Positions 1 through 9,096 are shown, numbered from the stretch's first letter. The stretch is DNA of 64,000 nucleotides from Anaerorhabdus sp036636695 (GCF_036636695.1 NZ_JAVWNW010000008.1), one strand, 5' to 3'. The notes: a model not told the origin generated them from the sequence alone. Translations and numbers: made by a program.

Positions 1-30
1 AGTGAAACTAGCTCGTTGCCAGGTAATCTT

Positions 31-57
31 GGATTCCTTCATGGAATCCTTTTTTTT
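31..57 (+). terminator. Rho-independent terminator of an upstream gene
   Basis: A 7-bp stem (GGATTCC 31-37 with GGAATCC 43-49, loop TTCAT) is followed by eight T. It ends whatever gene lies to the left. No reading frame in bases 1-30 can be assigned; a TGA at 3-5 could be the end of that gene. Confidence 0.8.
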
Positions 58-84
58 ATTGTTGAAAGGTGATAAAATAATTTC

Positions 85-675
85 ATGAGTGAAATAAATA
101 AGATGAAAGATTATGCCCATAAAAACAATGTTCCAATTATGCAAGATGAAGGAATAAAGTTTTTATGCGATTTAGTTAAAACACGTAATTGTCGTTCAAT
201 ATTAGAATGCGGCACAGCGATTGGGTTCTCTTCTATTTGCATGGCAAAAATTAATCCTGAAATTAAGATAGATACCTGTGAAATAAATGTAGGACTTATC
301 GAAATAGCGCGTAAAAATATACAAGAGGAAAATTGCGAAAACCAAATAGAAGTTCATCATTGTGATGCGGCAATATTTCAAACTACAAAGAAATATGATT
401 TAATTTTTGTGGATGCCGCTAAAGCACAATATAAAAAATATATGGATCATTTTATGGAAAATCTATCAGAAACAGGTGTCTTTGTTTTTGATAACTTGAA
501 TTTTCATGGTTTAGTGGATAATCCTGAAATGACTAAAAGTAGAAATACAAAAGCACTTGTTCGCAAAATTAAAAACTTTAGAGACTTAATTCTAGAGGAT
601 AAAAATTTAAATACTTGTTTCTATCCAAATATTGGTGACGGAATTGCGGTTGTAGAGGTTAAAAAAGTGCTTTAA
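85..675 (+). CDS. trmR: SAM-dependent O-methyltransferase, TrmR/YrrM-like
   Basis: This is a class I SAM-dependent methyltransferase of the O-methyltransferase family 3 (196 residues; family members are about 200-220). The SAM-binding motif I is visible as LECGTAIGFSS near residues 40-50, and the family signature around FVDAAKAQY follows near residue 110. The Bacillus homologue YrrM/TrmR methylates 5-hydroxyuridine at position 34 of tRNA to make 5-methoxyuridine, so a cytosolic tRNA wobble-base role is likely. Other members of the family act on small catechols, so the substrate is not proven. The AAAGGTGAT site at 65-73 precedes the ATG. It stands alone after a terminator; no trhP peptidase-like partner follows it as it does in Bacillus. 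Confidence 0.75.
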   Translation: MSEINKMKDYAHKNNVPIMQDEGIKFLCDLVKTRNCRSILECGTAIGFSSICMAKINPEIKIDTCEINVGLIEIARKNIQEENCENQIEVHHCDAAIFQTTKKYDLIFVDAAKAQYKKYMDHFMENLSETGVFVFDNLNFHGLVDNPEMTKSRNTKALVRKIKNFRDLILEDKNLNTCFYPNIGDGIAVVEVKKVL

Positions 676-737
676 ATAAAGGTTTATGCTATGAATAAAA
701 GAAAACTATGATAAAATAGTAGTGTGGGGTAATGGTT

Positions 738-2735
738 ATGAAAAAAGGTCTCTTAACAACATTATTATTAGCGTCTGGCGCTGCTCTTGCAGTTTATTTG
801 CTAAAAGAAGAACAAAATAAAAAGTCATATGATAATGATGATGAAAAAAGAATGATTAAACTACGTACTGAAGAAGAGAGTCAAGAATTGGTACGAACAA
901 TCCAAGAAATAGAGAATTTACCATTTAGACATTTCGAGGAAATTAATAATACTAAAGAAGAAAACAAGGAATTCCATCATATTGATTTAAATAGCGATAA
1001 TGTTCGTGTTTTTGGTTTAGGAAATGATCACAAGTCAAATGATGAAATGGATGTACAATCTTATGATAATTTAGAAACATTAGATTTGCCTTCTTTTATT
1101 CATGAGTCACCTTTAGATTATGTAGAAACTGAAGAATTATTATTAGATGAAATAAAACCAATTGAGTCAGTGTTTGAAAATAAGGAAGAACCTGTTTCGG
1201 TTGCTCAAGATGCTGTAGATATTGAACTGCCTCGATTCTTTAAAGGTGCTGTAGAGAGTGCTGCAATGGCGGCACCACTTATGCGTGAAATTAATCCAGA
1301 TGAAATTTATCTAGAGAGTTTAGTTGATGATGTTAATAATGATTTTAATGATTTAGATTTTCCTTCATTTATTACAAAAAATGAAACTGAGGAATTACCT
1401 ATCATTAAACCTTTATTTGTGGATGAACCTCAACAAGTTGAAGAAATCAATATTGAAGAAGAGGCTCCTAGAATAGATTCTGATTTAAGTGAAGAACTAT
1501 TAAATCTATATGCGGATGATAATGAAAACTTTGGTGAAACTGCAATTTTTGATTTACCAAAGATGTTTGCGGAAAAATCGAATGCAAGTTCAATGATGAA
1601 TACAATTGATATTCCAGGGCAATCAAGTCAACCTGTTAATCCTTTCATGGATTTACAACAAGAAGATTTGGAAGAGATTGATTTAGCTGAATTGTTTAAA
1701 TCGATAGATGATGATTCAGTAATAGTGGATAATTTATCAAATCCATCACTTGAAGAAACAACAGAAATTAAATTAGTAGATATTGATGAAGATGAAATCA
1801 AACGCTTATTTAATACAGATAGCGATGAACTTGAAGAAATTATAGTTGATGAAATTCATCATGATGAAGTGCCATTGAAAAAAGAATTGTCAGAAGATGA
1901 ATTCGAAGAATTTAAGAAACGTTTAATTCATGTTGAGGAAGATGATATTGATTTAATTAATCTATCTGATTCAAAGCCATTTGACACTGTGGCAAATCCA
2001 AACCATGAAGAAATAGATATCATTAATTTTGGTAACGTTGTAGAGAACCCATCAATTAAATTGGAAGATATCGTATTTGAAAATGTTGCACCTATCAATG
2101 AAGATGGATTTGAAGATCTTGAAGAACTTGAATTGCCAGCTGGATTTGATATGACTGGTGAACTACCAGTACTTGAAGAGATTGAACTACCTACAAGTGA
2201 GGATGAAGAAGTCTTAGAAGAAATCCAACTTCCTGTAGATTCTCGTGAGGACACTACAGAAATATTCTTAAGTGATATTAATTTAAATGAAGTACTTAAT
2301 GAGAATGAGGATTACGATGATCTTGAAATTACTGAGGAAGAATATAAACCAACACCTCAACCAATTGTACAAAATGATGGGGAATTCCCAGAAGCTGTAT
2401 ATCAAATAAACACACTATATCCATATTTGAATCCTAAGTTTATTAATGCAGTATTCAATAATTTTGGAGCATTTAACGAAGAGTTTGAAATTGGAAGTGC
2501 TTGTAGAATTACACATAAAGTACAATTCCCTGATTCTCAAAATTTAATTTCATTTATTGACATTGTTAAAGGGTTAAATTATGAAATTGCTGGAACTGAT
2601 GAGAATCAAAATATTCTTATTGTATTAGATTTTGAAAATGAAGAAAGTAAGATTTTAAGTGAAATCTATAATATTTCAAATCAAGTAAATTATCTTGATG
2701 GACTCTATAGAGGCTATGAATTAGAACACATTTAA
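738..2735 (+). CDS. acidic membrane-anchored protein with repeated LPxF-like motifs, unknown
   Basis: I do not recognise this protein. About 665 residues: a basic start, one N-terminal transmembrane segment (about residues 5-24), then some 500 residues dominated by Asp, Glu and Asn that are probably disordered, and a C-terminal domain of normal composition (about residues 550-667). The acidic part carries a recurring short motif of the form (I/L)(D/E)LPxF: LDLPSFI, IELPRFF, LDFPSFI, FDLPKMF, LELPAGF, and the weaker IELPTSE and IQLPVDS. An ATG also lies 6 bases upstream at 732, but GGGG at 726-729 is better spaced for ATG 738. The orientation is probably N-in with a cytoplasmic tail, since the tail is acidic and lacks export features, which would suit a scaffold that binds a partner many times. 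That role is inference. Confidence 0.65.
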   Translation: MKKGLLTTLLLASGAALAVYLLKEEQNKKSYDNDDEKRMIKLRTEEESQELVRTIQEIENLPFRHFEEINNTKEENKEFHHIDLNSDNVRVFGLGNDHKSNDEMDVQSYDNLETLDLPSFIHESPLDYVETEELLLDEIKPIESVFENKEEPVSVAQDAVDIELPRFFKGAVESAAMAAPLMREINPDEIYLESLVDDVNNDFNDLDFPSFITKNETEELPIIKPLFVDEPQQVEEINIEEEAPRIDSDLSEELLNLYADDNENFGETAIFDLPKMFAEKSNASSMMNTIDIPGQSSQPVNPFMDLQQEDLEEIDLAELFKSIDDDSVIVDNLSNPSLEETTEIKLVDIDEDEIKRLFNTDSDELEEIIVDEIHHDEVPLKKELSEDEFEEFKKRLIHVEEDDIDLINLSDSKPFDTVANPNHEEIDIINFGNVVENPSIKLEDIVFENVAPINEDGFEDLEELELPAGFDMTGELPVLEEIELPTSEDEEVLEEIQLPVDSREDTTEIFLSDINLNEVLNENEDYDDLEITEEEYKPTPQPIVQNDGEFPEAVYQINTLYPYLNPKFINAVFNNFGAFNEEFEIGSACRITHKVQFPDSQNLISFIDIVKGLNYEIAGTDENQNILIVLDFENEESKILSEIYNISNQVNYLDGLYRGYELEHI

Positions 2736-2749
2736 TATGATTTAATGGG

Positions 2750-2771
2750 AAAGCGATGATATCGCTTTTTC
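2750..2771 (+). terminator. Rho-independent terminator
   Basis: AAAGCGAT 2750-2757 pairs with ATCGCTTT 2761-2768 around a 3-base loop and is followed by T residues. It separates the acidic protein gene from the ECF operon. Confidence 0.75.
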
Positions 2772-2772
2772 T

Positions 2773-2801
2773 TTGTGTTTGGTGATGATTTGGTATATAA
2801 T
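2773..2801 (+). promoter_or_regulatory. sigma-A promoter of the ecfA1-ecfA2-ecfT-truA operon
   Basis: TTGTGT (2773-2778), a 17-base spacer and a perfect TATAAT (2796-2801) lie 23 bases upstream of the ecfA1 start and directly after a terminator. Confidence 0.6.
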
Positions 2802-2824
2802 AAAAAGGCTTTGAGGTGATTAAA

Positions 2825-3652
2825 ATGGGAATTATAACAGTAAAGAATTTAGATTTCTCATATGACAATGAAACCATGGCTGTCCATGGTGTTTCTTTTA
2901 GTATTGAGAAAGGTTCTTACACAACAATTGTAGGTCACAATGGAAGCGGTAAGAGTACAATTGCAAAACTTTTACTTGGATTATTAGAAAAAAAATCGGG
3001 TGAAATATTCATTGATGATTTACCACTTACTCAAGAAAATTTACAAAAAATTAGAAGTAAAATTGGAATTGTATTTCAAAATCCAGATAATCAATTTATT
3101 GGTTCTACAGTACGTGATGATATTGCGTTTGGATTAGAAAATCATCAAGTACCACAACAAGAGATGGATCCTATTATTGATGAATTTGCGAAAAAGGTAA
3201 AAATGACAGAGTTTTTAAATAGTGAACCGATTAAACTTTCTGGGGGACAAAAACAACGAGTAGCAATTGCTGGAGTATTAGCAATGAAACCAGAAATTCT
3301 GATTTTTGATGAAGCTACAAGTATGCTTGATCCACAAGGTAAAGATGAAATTAAAAAAGTGATTCATGATTTACATGAAGATTCAACAATTACAATAATT
3401 TCTATTACACACGACATTGAAGAAGTTGCGAAGAGCGATGATGTAATTGTAATGGATAAAGGTAAAGTTGTATTAACAGGCAAACCAGAAGAAATATTAT
3501 TAAAAGAAAAACAATTAATATCTATGAAATTAGATATACCTTTTAGTTTAAAATTACAAAAAGCTTTAAAGACAAATGGAATCAAGATAAAAGAAACAAT
3601 TACAATGGAAGGGTTGGTGGATGAATTATGTCAATACGCTTCGAAAAAGTAA
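2825..3652 (+). CDS. ecfA1: energy-coupling factor transporter ATPase 1
   Basis: ATP-binding subunit of the ECF vitamin/micronutrient importer. With EcfA2 and EcfT it forms the shared energising module for several S components. Visible motifs are Walker A (GHNGSGKST), the ABC signature (LSGGQKQR) and Walker B (ILIFDEATSMLD). Length is 275 residues, usual for the family. An in-frame GTG at 2816 lies inside the Shine-Dalgarno sequence GAGGTGAT (2813-2820), so the ATG at 2825 is the start. The gene overlaps ecfA2 by 25 bases. The order ecfA1-ecfA2-ecfT-truA-rplM-rpsI is the classic Firmicutes arrangement. One S component gene lies elsewhere in this window (38648-39142). Confidence 0.93.
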   Translation: MGIITVKNLDFSYDNETMAVHGVSFSIEKGSYTTIVGHNGSGKSTIAKLLLGLLEKKSGEIFIDDLPLTQENLQKIRSKIGIVFQNPDNQFIGSTVRDDIAFGLENHQVPQQEMDPIIDEFAKKVKMTEFLNSEPIKLSGGQKQRVAIAGVLAMKPEILIFDEATSMLDPQGKDEIKKVIHDLHEDSTITIISITHDIEEVAKSDDVIVMDKGKVVLTGKPEEILLKEKQLISMKLDIPFSLKLQKALKTNGIKIKETITMEGLVDELCQYASKK

Positions 3653-4488
3653 GTCATACTTATTCTGCTAATACACCATTCGCATATGCAGCATTAAAAA
3701 ATATTGATTTAGATATAGAAGAAGGAAAAATGACAGCAATTATTGGTGCAACAGGTTCTGGAAAAACAACCCTTGTACAACATTTAAATGCACTGTTACT
3801 TCCTACATCAGGAAAGATAACTATTTTAGATAGAACTATTGAAGCAAGTGTTCAACCAAAAAAGTTGAAGAGTCTACGTAAAGATGTTGGATTAGTTTTC
3901 CAATTTCCAGAATACCAATTATTTGAAGAAACTATTTTAAAAGACATTATTTTTGGCCCTAAAAACTTTGGGGTGTCCGAAGAAGAAGCAACCCAAAAAG
4001 CGATAGAAGCTCTAAGAGTTGTCGATTTAGACGATAGCTATTTATCAAAATCACCACTTGATTTATCAGGGGGACAAAAAAGACGTGTCGCAATAGCTGG
4101 AATTCTTGCGATGGATCCTAAAGTACTTGTATTAGATGAACCTACGGCGGGATTAGATCCACAAGGTGCTAAACAAATGATGGAATTATTTAAACGTCTA
4201 AACAAAGAATTCAATAAGACGGTATTAATTGTTACCCATGATATGGAACATGTGCTTAACTATTGTGATGAAGTAGTTGTTGTAAAAGATGGAGAAATTT
4301 ATTGTAAAGAAGATGTGAAGACGTTCTTTACACGTTCAAATTTACTAACAGAATTAAACATCTTACCACCAGCTGTTATTCAAATGAAAAATTTATTAAG
4401 TCAACGTGGTATTGAAATAGATGAGGATTGTTTCAGTGTTGATGAACTTGCAAAAGCAATATCAAAAAAGGTGAAGAATCATGAATAG
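3628..4488 (+). CDS. ecfA2: energy-coupling factor transporter ATPase 2
   Basis: Second ATPase of the ECF module, 286 residues. It shows Walker A (GATGSGKTT), signature (LSGGQKRR) and Walker B (VLVLDEPTAGLD). It carries the conserved FQFPEYQLF stretch typical of the EcfA Q-loop region. It starts inside the end of ecfA1 (25-base overlap) and its end overlaps ecfT by 8 bases, so the three subunits are translationally coupled. It pairs as a heterodimer with EcfA1 on the cytoplasmic face of the membrane. Confidence 0.93.
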   Translation: MSIRFEKVSHTYSANTPFAYAALKNIDLDIEEGKMTAIIGATGSGKTTLVQHLNALLLPTSGKITILDRTIEASVQPKKLKSLRKDVGLVFQFPEYQLFEETILKDIIFGPKNFGVSEEEATQKAIEALRVVDLDDSYLSKSPLDLSGGQKRRVAIAGILAMDPKVLVLDEPTAGLDPQGAKQMMELFKRLNKEFNKTVLIVTHDMEHVLNYCDEVVVVKDGEIYCKEDVKTFFTRSNLLTELNILPPAVIQMKNLLSQRGIEIDEDCFSVDELAKAISKKVKNHE

Positions 4489-5281
4489 TTTTGTATTAGG
4501 AAAATATATTCCACTTGATTCAGTAATTCATCGCTTAGATCCTAGAGCCAAAATCATGGCAATGTTAATTATCCTCATTAGCATTTTCTTTCCAGTTGGT
4601 TGGATTGGATATGGCGTATTGGCTATTTGTATTTTAACGGTTGTATTTCTAGCTAAACTAAAATTAGATTTTATTTGGAAAGCGTTGAAACCAATGTTGT
4701 TTATGTTGGTATTCTTACTTGTACTAAATGTGCTTGTGTTAAAAACAGGAACGGTGTTATTCACCATATTTGGATTTTCAGTTTATAGTGATGCCGTATT
4801 TCAAACTTTGTTTATTGCGGTGCGCTTGGTACTTATGATCATGATTACAACTGTCTTAACTGCCACAACGAAACCTTTAGATTTGACATTAGGAATAGAA
4901 GATTTATTAAAACCTTTTGAAAAGATTGGTGTTCCGTCTCATGAAATCGCTATGCTTATATCAATAGCACTTCGTTTCATTCCTGATTTAATTGAAGAAA
5001 CGCAAAAAATTATGCGTGCTCAAGCATCACGTGGAGTTGACTTAAAAGAAGGAACAATGAAAGAAAAGATTGTTGCGATATTATCGTTAATTGTTCCACT
5101 ATTTGTATCTGCCTTTCAACGTGCTGAAGATCTTGCGAATGCAATGGAATCTAGAGGTTATGCACCAGGGCAACAGCGGACACGTTATAAAGTACTTAAA
5201 ATTAAAGGAAAAGATATCACACTTCTTGTATTGTCATCAATGATTACTGTTGGGTTATTTGTTTATGCATTTATACTATGA
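4481..5281 (+). CDS. ecfT: energy-coupling factor transporter transmembrane protein EcfT
   Basis: Integral membrane scaffold of the ECF transporter (266 residues) with several hydrophobic segments in the first 150 residues and a last one near the C terminus. The coupling-helix signature ARG motifs that contact the two ATPases can be read as AQASRGVD and AMESRGYAPG in the second half. It links the ATPases to exchangeable substrate-binding S proteins. It overlaps ecfA2 by 8 bases and truA by 4 (ATGA). Confidence 0.93.
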   Translation: MNSFVLGKYIPLDSVIHRLDPRAKIMAMLIILISIFFPVGWIGYGVLAICILTVVFLAKLKLDFIWKALKPMLFMLVFLLVLNVLVLKTGTVLFTIFGFSVYSDAVFQTLFIAVRLVLMIMITTVLTATTKPLDLTLGIEDLLKPFEKIGVPSHEIAMLISIALRFIPDLIEETQKIMRAQASRGVDLKEGTMKEKIVAILSLIVPLFVSAFQRAEDLANAMESRGYAPGQQRTRYKVLKIKGKDITLLVLSSMITVGLFVYAFIL

Positions 5282-6021
5282 GAAGATTTAAATGTATTGT
5301 GAGCTATGATGGCTCAAATTATATTGGCTGGCAATCACAAAACAAAAATAACTCAATACAAGAAATCATTGAAGGTGTAATTAAAAGGGTATCTAATGAA
5401 GAAGTGAATGCTGTGGCAGCAGGAAGAACAGATGCTAAAGTTCATGCCTATGGTCAAGTATTTCATTTTGATACAACATTTTACTTAGATGCGAATCGTT
5501 GGAGAATGGCTATTAATGGCTATTTACCTAAAGATATATTTTTACGATCAGTAGAAGAAGTAGATGACAACTTTCATGCTCGTTTCAGTGTTAAAGAAAA
5601 ACAGTATGACTATTTAATTAATTTAGGGGAATATGATGTATGTAATGTTAATTATATGTATCAATGTAGACATAAATTAGATATTGAGAAGATGAAAGAA
5701 GCTTCATTGTATTTAATAGGTGTGCATGATTTTTCATCATTTTGCGCAAACTCTATTGAAAAATTCCCTAATCAAGTAAGGGAAGTAAAAGAGATTCGTT
5801 TTACTGTAGAGAAGAATACATTGAGATTAAGCTATATAGGCAAAGGCTTCCTTCGTTATATGGTGCGTATGTTGACTGCTACTTTAATAGAGGTAGGCCG
5901 TGGGCGTCTTGAACCAGTTCAGGTAAAGGAAATGCTGGAAGCTAGGAGTAAAGATGTCTGTCGATTAAACGCAGAGCCACAAGGCTTATACTTGATGAGA
6001 ATTGATTATGATACTAAATAA
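5278..6021 (+). CDS. truA: tRNA pseudouridine synthase A
   Basis: Converts uridines 38-40 in the tRNA anticodon arm to pseudouridine. The catalytic aspartate is in the conserved GRTDAKVHA stretch near residue 50, and the N terminus shows the usual SYDGSNYIGWQ. Length is 247 residues, standard for TruA. The start codon overlaps the ecfT stop (ATGA) and the gene closes the ECF operon before a terminator; rplM-rpsI follow from their own promoter. Confidence 0.95.
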   Translation: MRRFKCIVSYDGSNYIGWQSQNKNNSIQEIIEGVIKRVSNEEVNAVAAGRTDAKVHAYGQVFHFDTTFYLDANRWRMAINGYLPKDIFLRSVEEVDDNFHARFSVKEKQYDYLINLGEYDVCNVNYMYQCRHKLDIEKMKEASLYLIGVHDFSSFCANSIEKFPNQVREVKEIRFTVEKNTLRLSYIGKGFLRYMVRMLTATLIEVGRGRLEPVQVKEMLEARSKDVCRLNAEPQGLYLMRIDYDTK

Positions 6022-6041
6022 AGCACAATAACGTGCTTTTT
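6020..6041 (+). terminator. terminator after truA
   Basis: AAAGCAC (6020-6026) pairs with GTGCTTT (6033-6039) and is followed by T residues. It overlaps the truA stop codon. Confidence 0.65.
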
Positions 6042-6145
6042 AATTGAAAATAAGCAAGTAATATTGATTGAGAAAAAATTTTCCAGGAAATATTTAGTAA
6101 AAGTTAAAAATATTCGATAAATAAACGATTTTATTAAGAAAACAA

Positions 6146-6175
6146 TTGACGATTAGGGTATAAAAAAGATATAAT
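6146..6175 (+). promoter_or_regulatory. sigma-A promoter of rplM-rpsI
   Basis: TTGACG (6146-6151), 18-base spacer, TATAAT (6170-6175). Transcription would begin near 6182, just before the leader structure. Confidence 0.8.
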
Positions 6176-6181
6176 GATAAT

Positions 6182-6230
6182 CGGCAACTTATGCCAAATG
6201 TAGCCCCGGAAACTACATTGGTTTAGGAGG
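6182..6230 (+). promoter_or_regulatory. L13-type ribosomal protein leader
   Basis: The short 5' leader of rplM folds into two hairpins: GGCA/TGCC (6183-6195) and AATGTAG/CTACATT (6197-6219) with a CCCCGGAAA loop, and is followed by the AGGAGG site (6225-6230). Position and size match the L13 leader known upstream of rplM in Bacillales, by which L13 represses its own operon. The match is by architecture; no covariance-model search was made. Confidence 0.55.
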
Positions 6231-6238
6231 AAAAGAAT

Positions 6239-6676
6239 ATGCGCCAAACAACTATGGCAAAACCAAATGAAGTTGTTCGTCAATGGTATGTTGTTGATGG
6301 AACAGGATGTACTTTAGGACGTCTTGCAACGCAAGTTGCAACAGTAATAAGAGGTAAACACAAACCTACATATACACCTAATGTTGATTGCGGAGATTAT
6401 GTAATTGTTATCAATGCTGATAAAATTGAAATCACTGGAGATCAAGTAAATAAAAAGAATTATTATAACCATTCAATGTATCCAGGTGGATTACGTACTC
6501 GTTCTACTGGTATTATGAGAAATCAATATACTATCGAATGGGTAGAAAGAGCTATTCACGGAATGCTTCCTCACACAAAATTAGGAAACGTTATGCGTGG
6601 TCACCTCTTTGTCTACAAAGGATCTGAACATCCACATGCAGCTCAAAAACCAATTGAGCTAAAGATTAAAGGGTAA
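6239..6676 (+). CDS. rplM: 50S ribosomal protein L13
   Basis: Ribosomal protein uL13 of the large subunit, 145 residues, the normal bacterial length. The conserved core is clear: VDGTGCTLGRLAT, the GKHKPTYTP stretch, and the MLPHTKLG region that binds 23S rRNA. The ATG has an AGGAGG site 8 bases upstream. It is cotranscribed with rpsI (14 bases apart), as in almost all bacteria. Confidence 0.97.
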   Translation: MRQTTMAKPNEVVRQWYVVDGTGCTLGRLATQVATVIRGKHKPTYTPNVDCGDYVIVINADKIEITGDQVNKKNYYNHSMYPGGLRTRSTGIMRNQYTIEWVERAIHGMLPHTKLGNVMRGHLFVYKGSEHPHAAQKPIELKIKG

Positions 6677-6690
6677 GGAGGAGAAAGAAA

Positions 6691-7098
6691 ATGCCAGCTA
6701 AAAAGAAAACAAATGTAACTTACATCGGCACAGGTCGTCGTAAATCATCAGTTGCTCGTGTCTTCATGACTCCAGGAACAGGTGTTATCACAGTTAATGG
6801 TAAAACACTTGAAGATTACTTACCATTAGAAACTTTAAGAATGAATGTACGTCTTCCTTTAGAATTGACTGAAACTTTAGGTCAATTTGACATTAAGATT
6901 AATGTCGCAGGGGGCGGATATGCAGGACAATCAGGAGCAATGAGACATGGTGTTGCACGTGCTTTACTTGAAGCATCTGTAGATTACCGTCCAGCTTTAA
7001 AAGCAGCAGGATTCTTAACTCGTGACTCTCGTGCTAAAGAACGTAAGAAATACGGTCTTAAGGGAGCTCGTCGTGCACCTCAATTCTCAAAACGTTAA
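6691..7098 (+). CDS. rpsI: 30S ribosomal protein S9
   Basis: Ribosomal protein uS9 of the small subunit, 135 residues. The GTGRRKSSVARV start, the GGGYAGQSGAMRHG segment and the invariant C-terminal SKR tail, which reaches the P-site tRNA, are all present. It lies 14 bases downstream of rplM with its own AGGAGG site and is followed by a strong terminator. Confidence 0.97.
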   Translation: MPAKKKTNVTYIGTGRRKSSVARVFMTPGTGVITVNGKTLEDYLPLETLRMNVRLPLELTETLGQFDIKINVAGGGYAGQSGAMRHGVARALLEASVDYRPALKAAGFLTRDSRAKERKKYGLKGARRAPQFSKR

Positions 7099-7130
7099 TC
7101 GAATACTTTCGTTTATCAAAGAGAAAATCA

Positions 7131-7159
7131 AATCTCAACCTATGGTTGGGATTTTTTTT
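7131..7159 (+). terminator. terminator of rplM-rpsI
   Basis: A 10-bp stem (AATCTCAACC 7131-7140 with GGTTGGGATT 7144-7153, one G-U pair) is followed by a run of T. Confidence 0.85.
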
Positions 7160-7240
7160 GATAAATGGTAGTCAGTAATCATAGAAAATAAAAGTAGAAA
7201 AGCGTATGATTTATTTAACTAATTGTAAGGGGGGAACAAT

Positions 7241-7804
7241 ATGAAGAAAAATACAGTGATGATGTTATTATCAATATTTTTAATATTTATTATGAATGCA
7301 TGTGTACAAGTGAAATTCTATAACTTTATTATTGAATTCTTATTCAAATTTTTATTGTTTTTTAGCTGTTTCTTATTAGTGAACTATTTTTTCTCAGTAA
7401 AAAAAGATTCATGGATTGCGGTTAAGATACTATTATGCATAATCGCGGTTTTTATATTGGATAATCCAACCCAAAGAACAATTGATTTGTTTAATCAAAA
7501 AGATATAGATTATCATGGAGTTGAAAATCTAGAAAATGGGTGGTTGTATACTTCGCTTAGAAAAATGAGTAAGAGTGTAATATTTCCAATCATTATAGAT
7601 GGACACTTTGTTCATATTTTAGAAGTGACAAAATCAAAACCAATTTTTATAGATGGTGAATTTGATAAATTAAGCACGATAGAAATTAAGAATAATCATG
7701 ATATATTTTACGAAATCATTGGAAATGAAGCATATTTTAAATATGATGATTGCGATTTTAACTATTATGGTTATATTAATTTAGCTAAATATTCATTTAA
7801 TTAA
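7241..7804 (+). CDS. membrane protein of unknown function
   Basis: I do not recognise this 187-residue protein. The first 75 residues hold three hydrophobic segments (about 5-22, 28-52, 58-74). The remaining 110 residues are soluble, rich in Asn, Asp, Ile and Tyr, and show no motif I know. A strong site (AAGGGGGG) precedes the ATG, which supports a real gene. It is monocistronic, between the rpsI terminator and another unknown gene. Its AT-rich composition and lack of homology clues make it a candidate accessory or lineage-specific gene. Confidence 0.55.
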   Translation: MKKNTVMMLLSIFLIFIMNACVQVKFYNFIIEFLFKFLLFFSCFLLVNYFFSVKKDSWIAVKILLCIIAVFILDNPTQRTIDLFNQKDIDYHGVENLENGWLYTSLRKMSKSVIFPIIIDGHFVHILEVTKSKPIFIDGEFDKLSTIEIKNNHDIFYEIIGNEAYFKYDDCDFNYYGYINLAKYSFN

Positions 7805-8091
7805 TTGGATTCACATTCAATCATAATAGCTTGGTTATGCTCGGTTATAATACGATGTACTAATATGCATTTCTATGTGACAAAAGGTTATATTGGTTTT
7901 ATTAGCAAGTAGATTGAATTAATAAAAAGTCTATGCTAACATTAGTAATCGAGCGAAGAATTTCTTATTTATTATTTTTTGTATTTACTGCTTTTGTATT
8001 CATTCGAACTTTTTTAATTAATGGAAAGTGAACTGAATTTCAAGTGTGGAAATACAATAAAAAAGAAAATCTTTAGCGAGTGAGGCAAGAT

Positions 8092-8814
8092 ATGAAAGAA
8101 ATTATAAAAGATTTAGGTACAAATAATCTTACAAAGATACTCAGTGTAAATTTATACAAAATTATCTATGTAGATGGTGAGAAAGAAAATTATAAGAAAG
8201 TGTTTAAAGAGACATATCCAGTAAAAAAAATCATGGACACTATTTGTTCAGTATTACAAAATGATGGATTAAAGATTGTGAATATATATGAACAAAAAGA
8301 TTTAAATGAAGAGTTTATTGTAGTTTCATTTTCAAAAGAGAGTACTACAAACACATTAAATTGTAATCAAATTCAAATTCATACAGTAATTGAAGATAAT
8401 ATTGAGAATTTAATTGTCATGCGTTTTGATATTGAAGAAATTGTTAGAAAAGATAATTCAGCATTATCTATTTTGAATGACGTCGTTGAAATGATAAATG
8501 CAGATATTGTTTTTGTTGATTATCATGTTAGAGGATTTATTCAAGATTCCACAGGCAGAAAATATTTTAATGATAGTGAAATCTATTCAATGAAAGACTT
8601 TATCAATGCGGATTTATTAGCGAAATATGATGCACACGAGATGAATATTTCAAGATCAAATATTTATCATTTAAAATTAGTTGTGAATAAAATTAATATT
8701 CAAGATTATATAGCTGACTTAAATATTGAGGAACTAAATATGCAAGATGAATTTAAGATTAAGAGAACTCTAAATGATGAGATTTTGACGATATTTACGA
8801 ATAAAAATAGCTAA
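8092..8814 (+). CDS. hypothetical protein, soluble
   Basis: A 240-residue soluble protein I cannot assign. It has no signal peptide and no membrane segment, and looks like a mixed alpha/beta acidic protein (MKEIIKDLGTNNL... start). An in-frame GTG at 8080 is possible, but GAGG at 8082-8085 sits six bases before the ATG at 8092, which is therefore chosen. The 287 bases upstream hold no other gene I can support. It precedes the tRNA pair by about 100 bases. Confidence 0.5.
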   Translation: MKEIIKDLGTNNLTKILSVNLYKIIYVDGEKENYKKVFKETYPVKKIMDTICSVLQNDGLKIVNIYEQKDLNEEFIVVSFSKESTTNTLNCNQIQIHTVIEDNIENLIVMRFDIEEIVRKDNSALSILNDVVEMINADIVFVDYHVRGFIQDSTGRKYFNDSEIYSMKDFINADLLAKYDAHEMNISRSNIYHLKLVVNKINIQDYIADLNIEELNMQDEFKIKRTLNDEILTIFTNKNS

Positions 8815-8858
8815 TAAAAAACACAAAATAAATTAGTAAGAAAATATGTAAAAATGTG

Positions 8859-8887
8859 TTGACTTACTAATTCATAAATGATAATAT
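8859..8887 (+). promoter_or_regulatory. sigma-A promoter of the tRNA-Ile/tRNA-Ala unit
   Basis: TTGACT (8859-8864), 17-base spacer, TAATAT (8882-8887), 23 bases ahead of the mature tRNA-Ile 5' end. Confidence 0.7.
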
Positions 8888-8910
8888 TATAAAGCATTCG
8901 ATGAACGATC

Positions 8911-8987
<77 letters not shown>

Positions 8988-9007
8988 TCATCGAATTGAA
9001 TATACAT

Positions 9008-9083
9008 GGGGTTTTAGCTCAGCTGGGAGAGCGCCTGCTTTGCACGCAGGAGGTCAGGAGTTCGATCCTCCTAAGCTCCACCA
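9008..9083 (+). tRNA. tRNA-Ala (anticodon TGC)
   Basis: A complete cloverleaf with encoded CCA: acceptor GGGGTTT pairs with AAGCTCC (one G-U), anticodon TGC at 9041-9043, T loop GTTCGATC. It follows tRNA-Ile by 20 bases. This Ile-Ala pair is usually found in 16S-23S spacers, but no rRNA is present here. Confidence 0.96.
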
Positions 9084-9096
9084 TGTATTCTAACTA

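Noticed and set aside
1..30. Possible end of an upstream gene
   Set aside because: The frames without stops read through the terminator, and no homology can be recognised in so few codons.
1928..2254. Antisense frame of 108 codons rich in Ser
   Set aside because: It is a shadow of the Asp/Glu-rich coding strand of the acidic protein and has no ribosome site.
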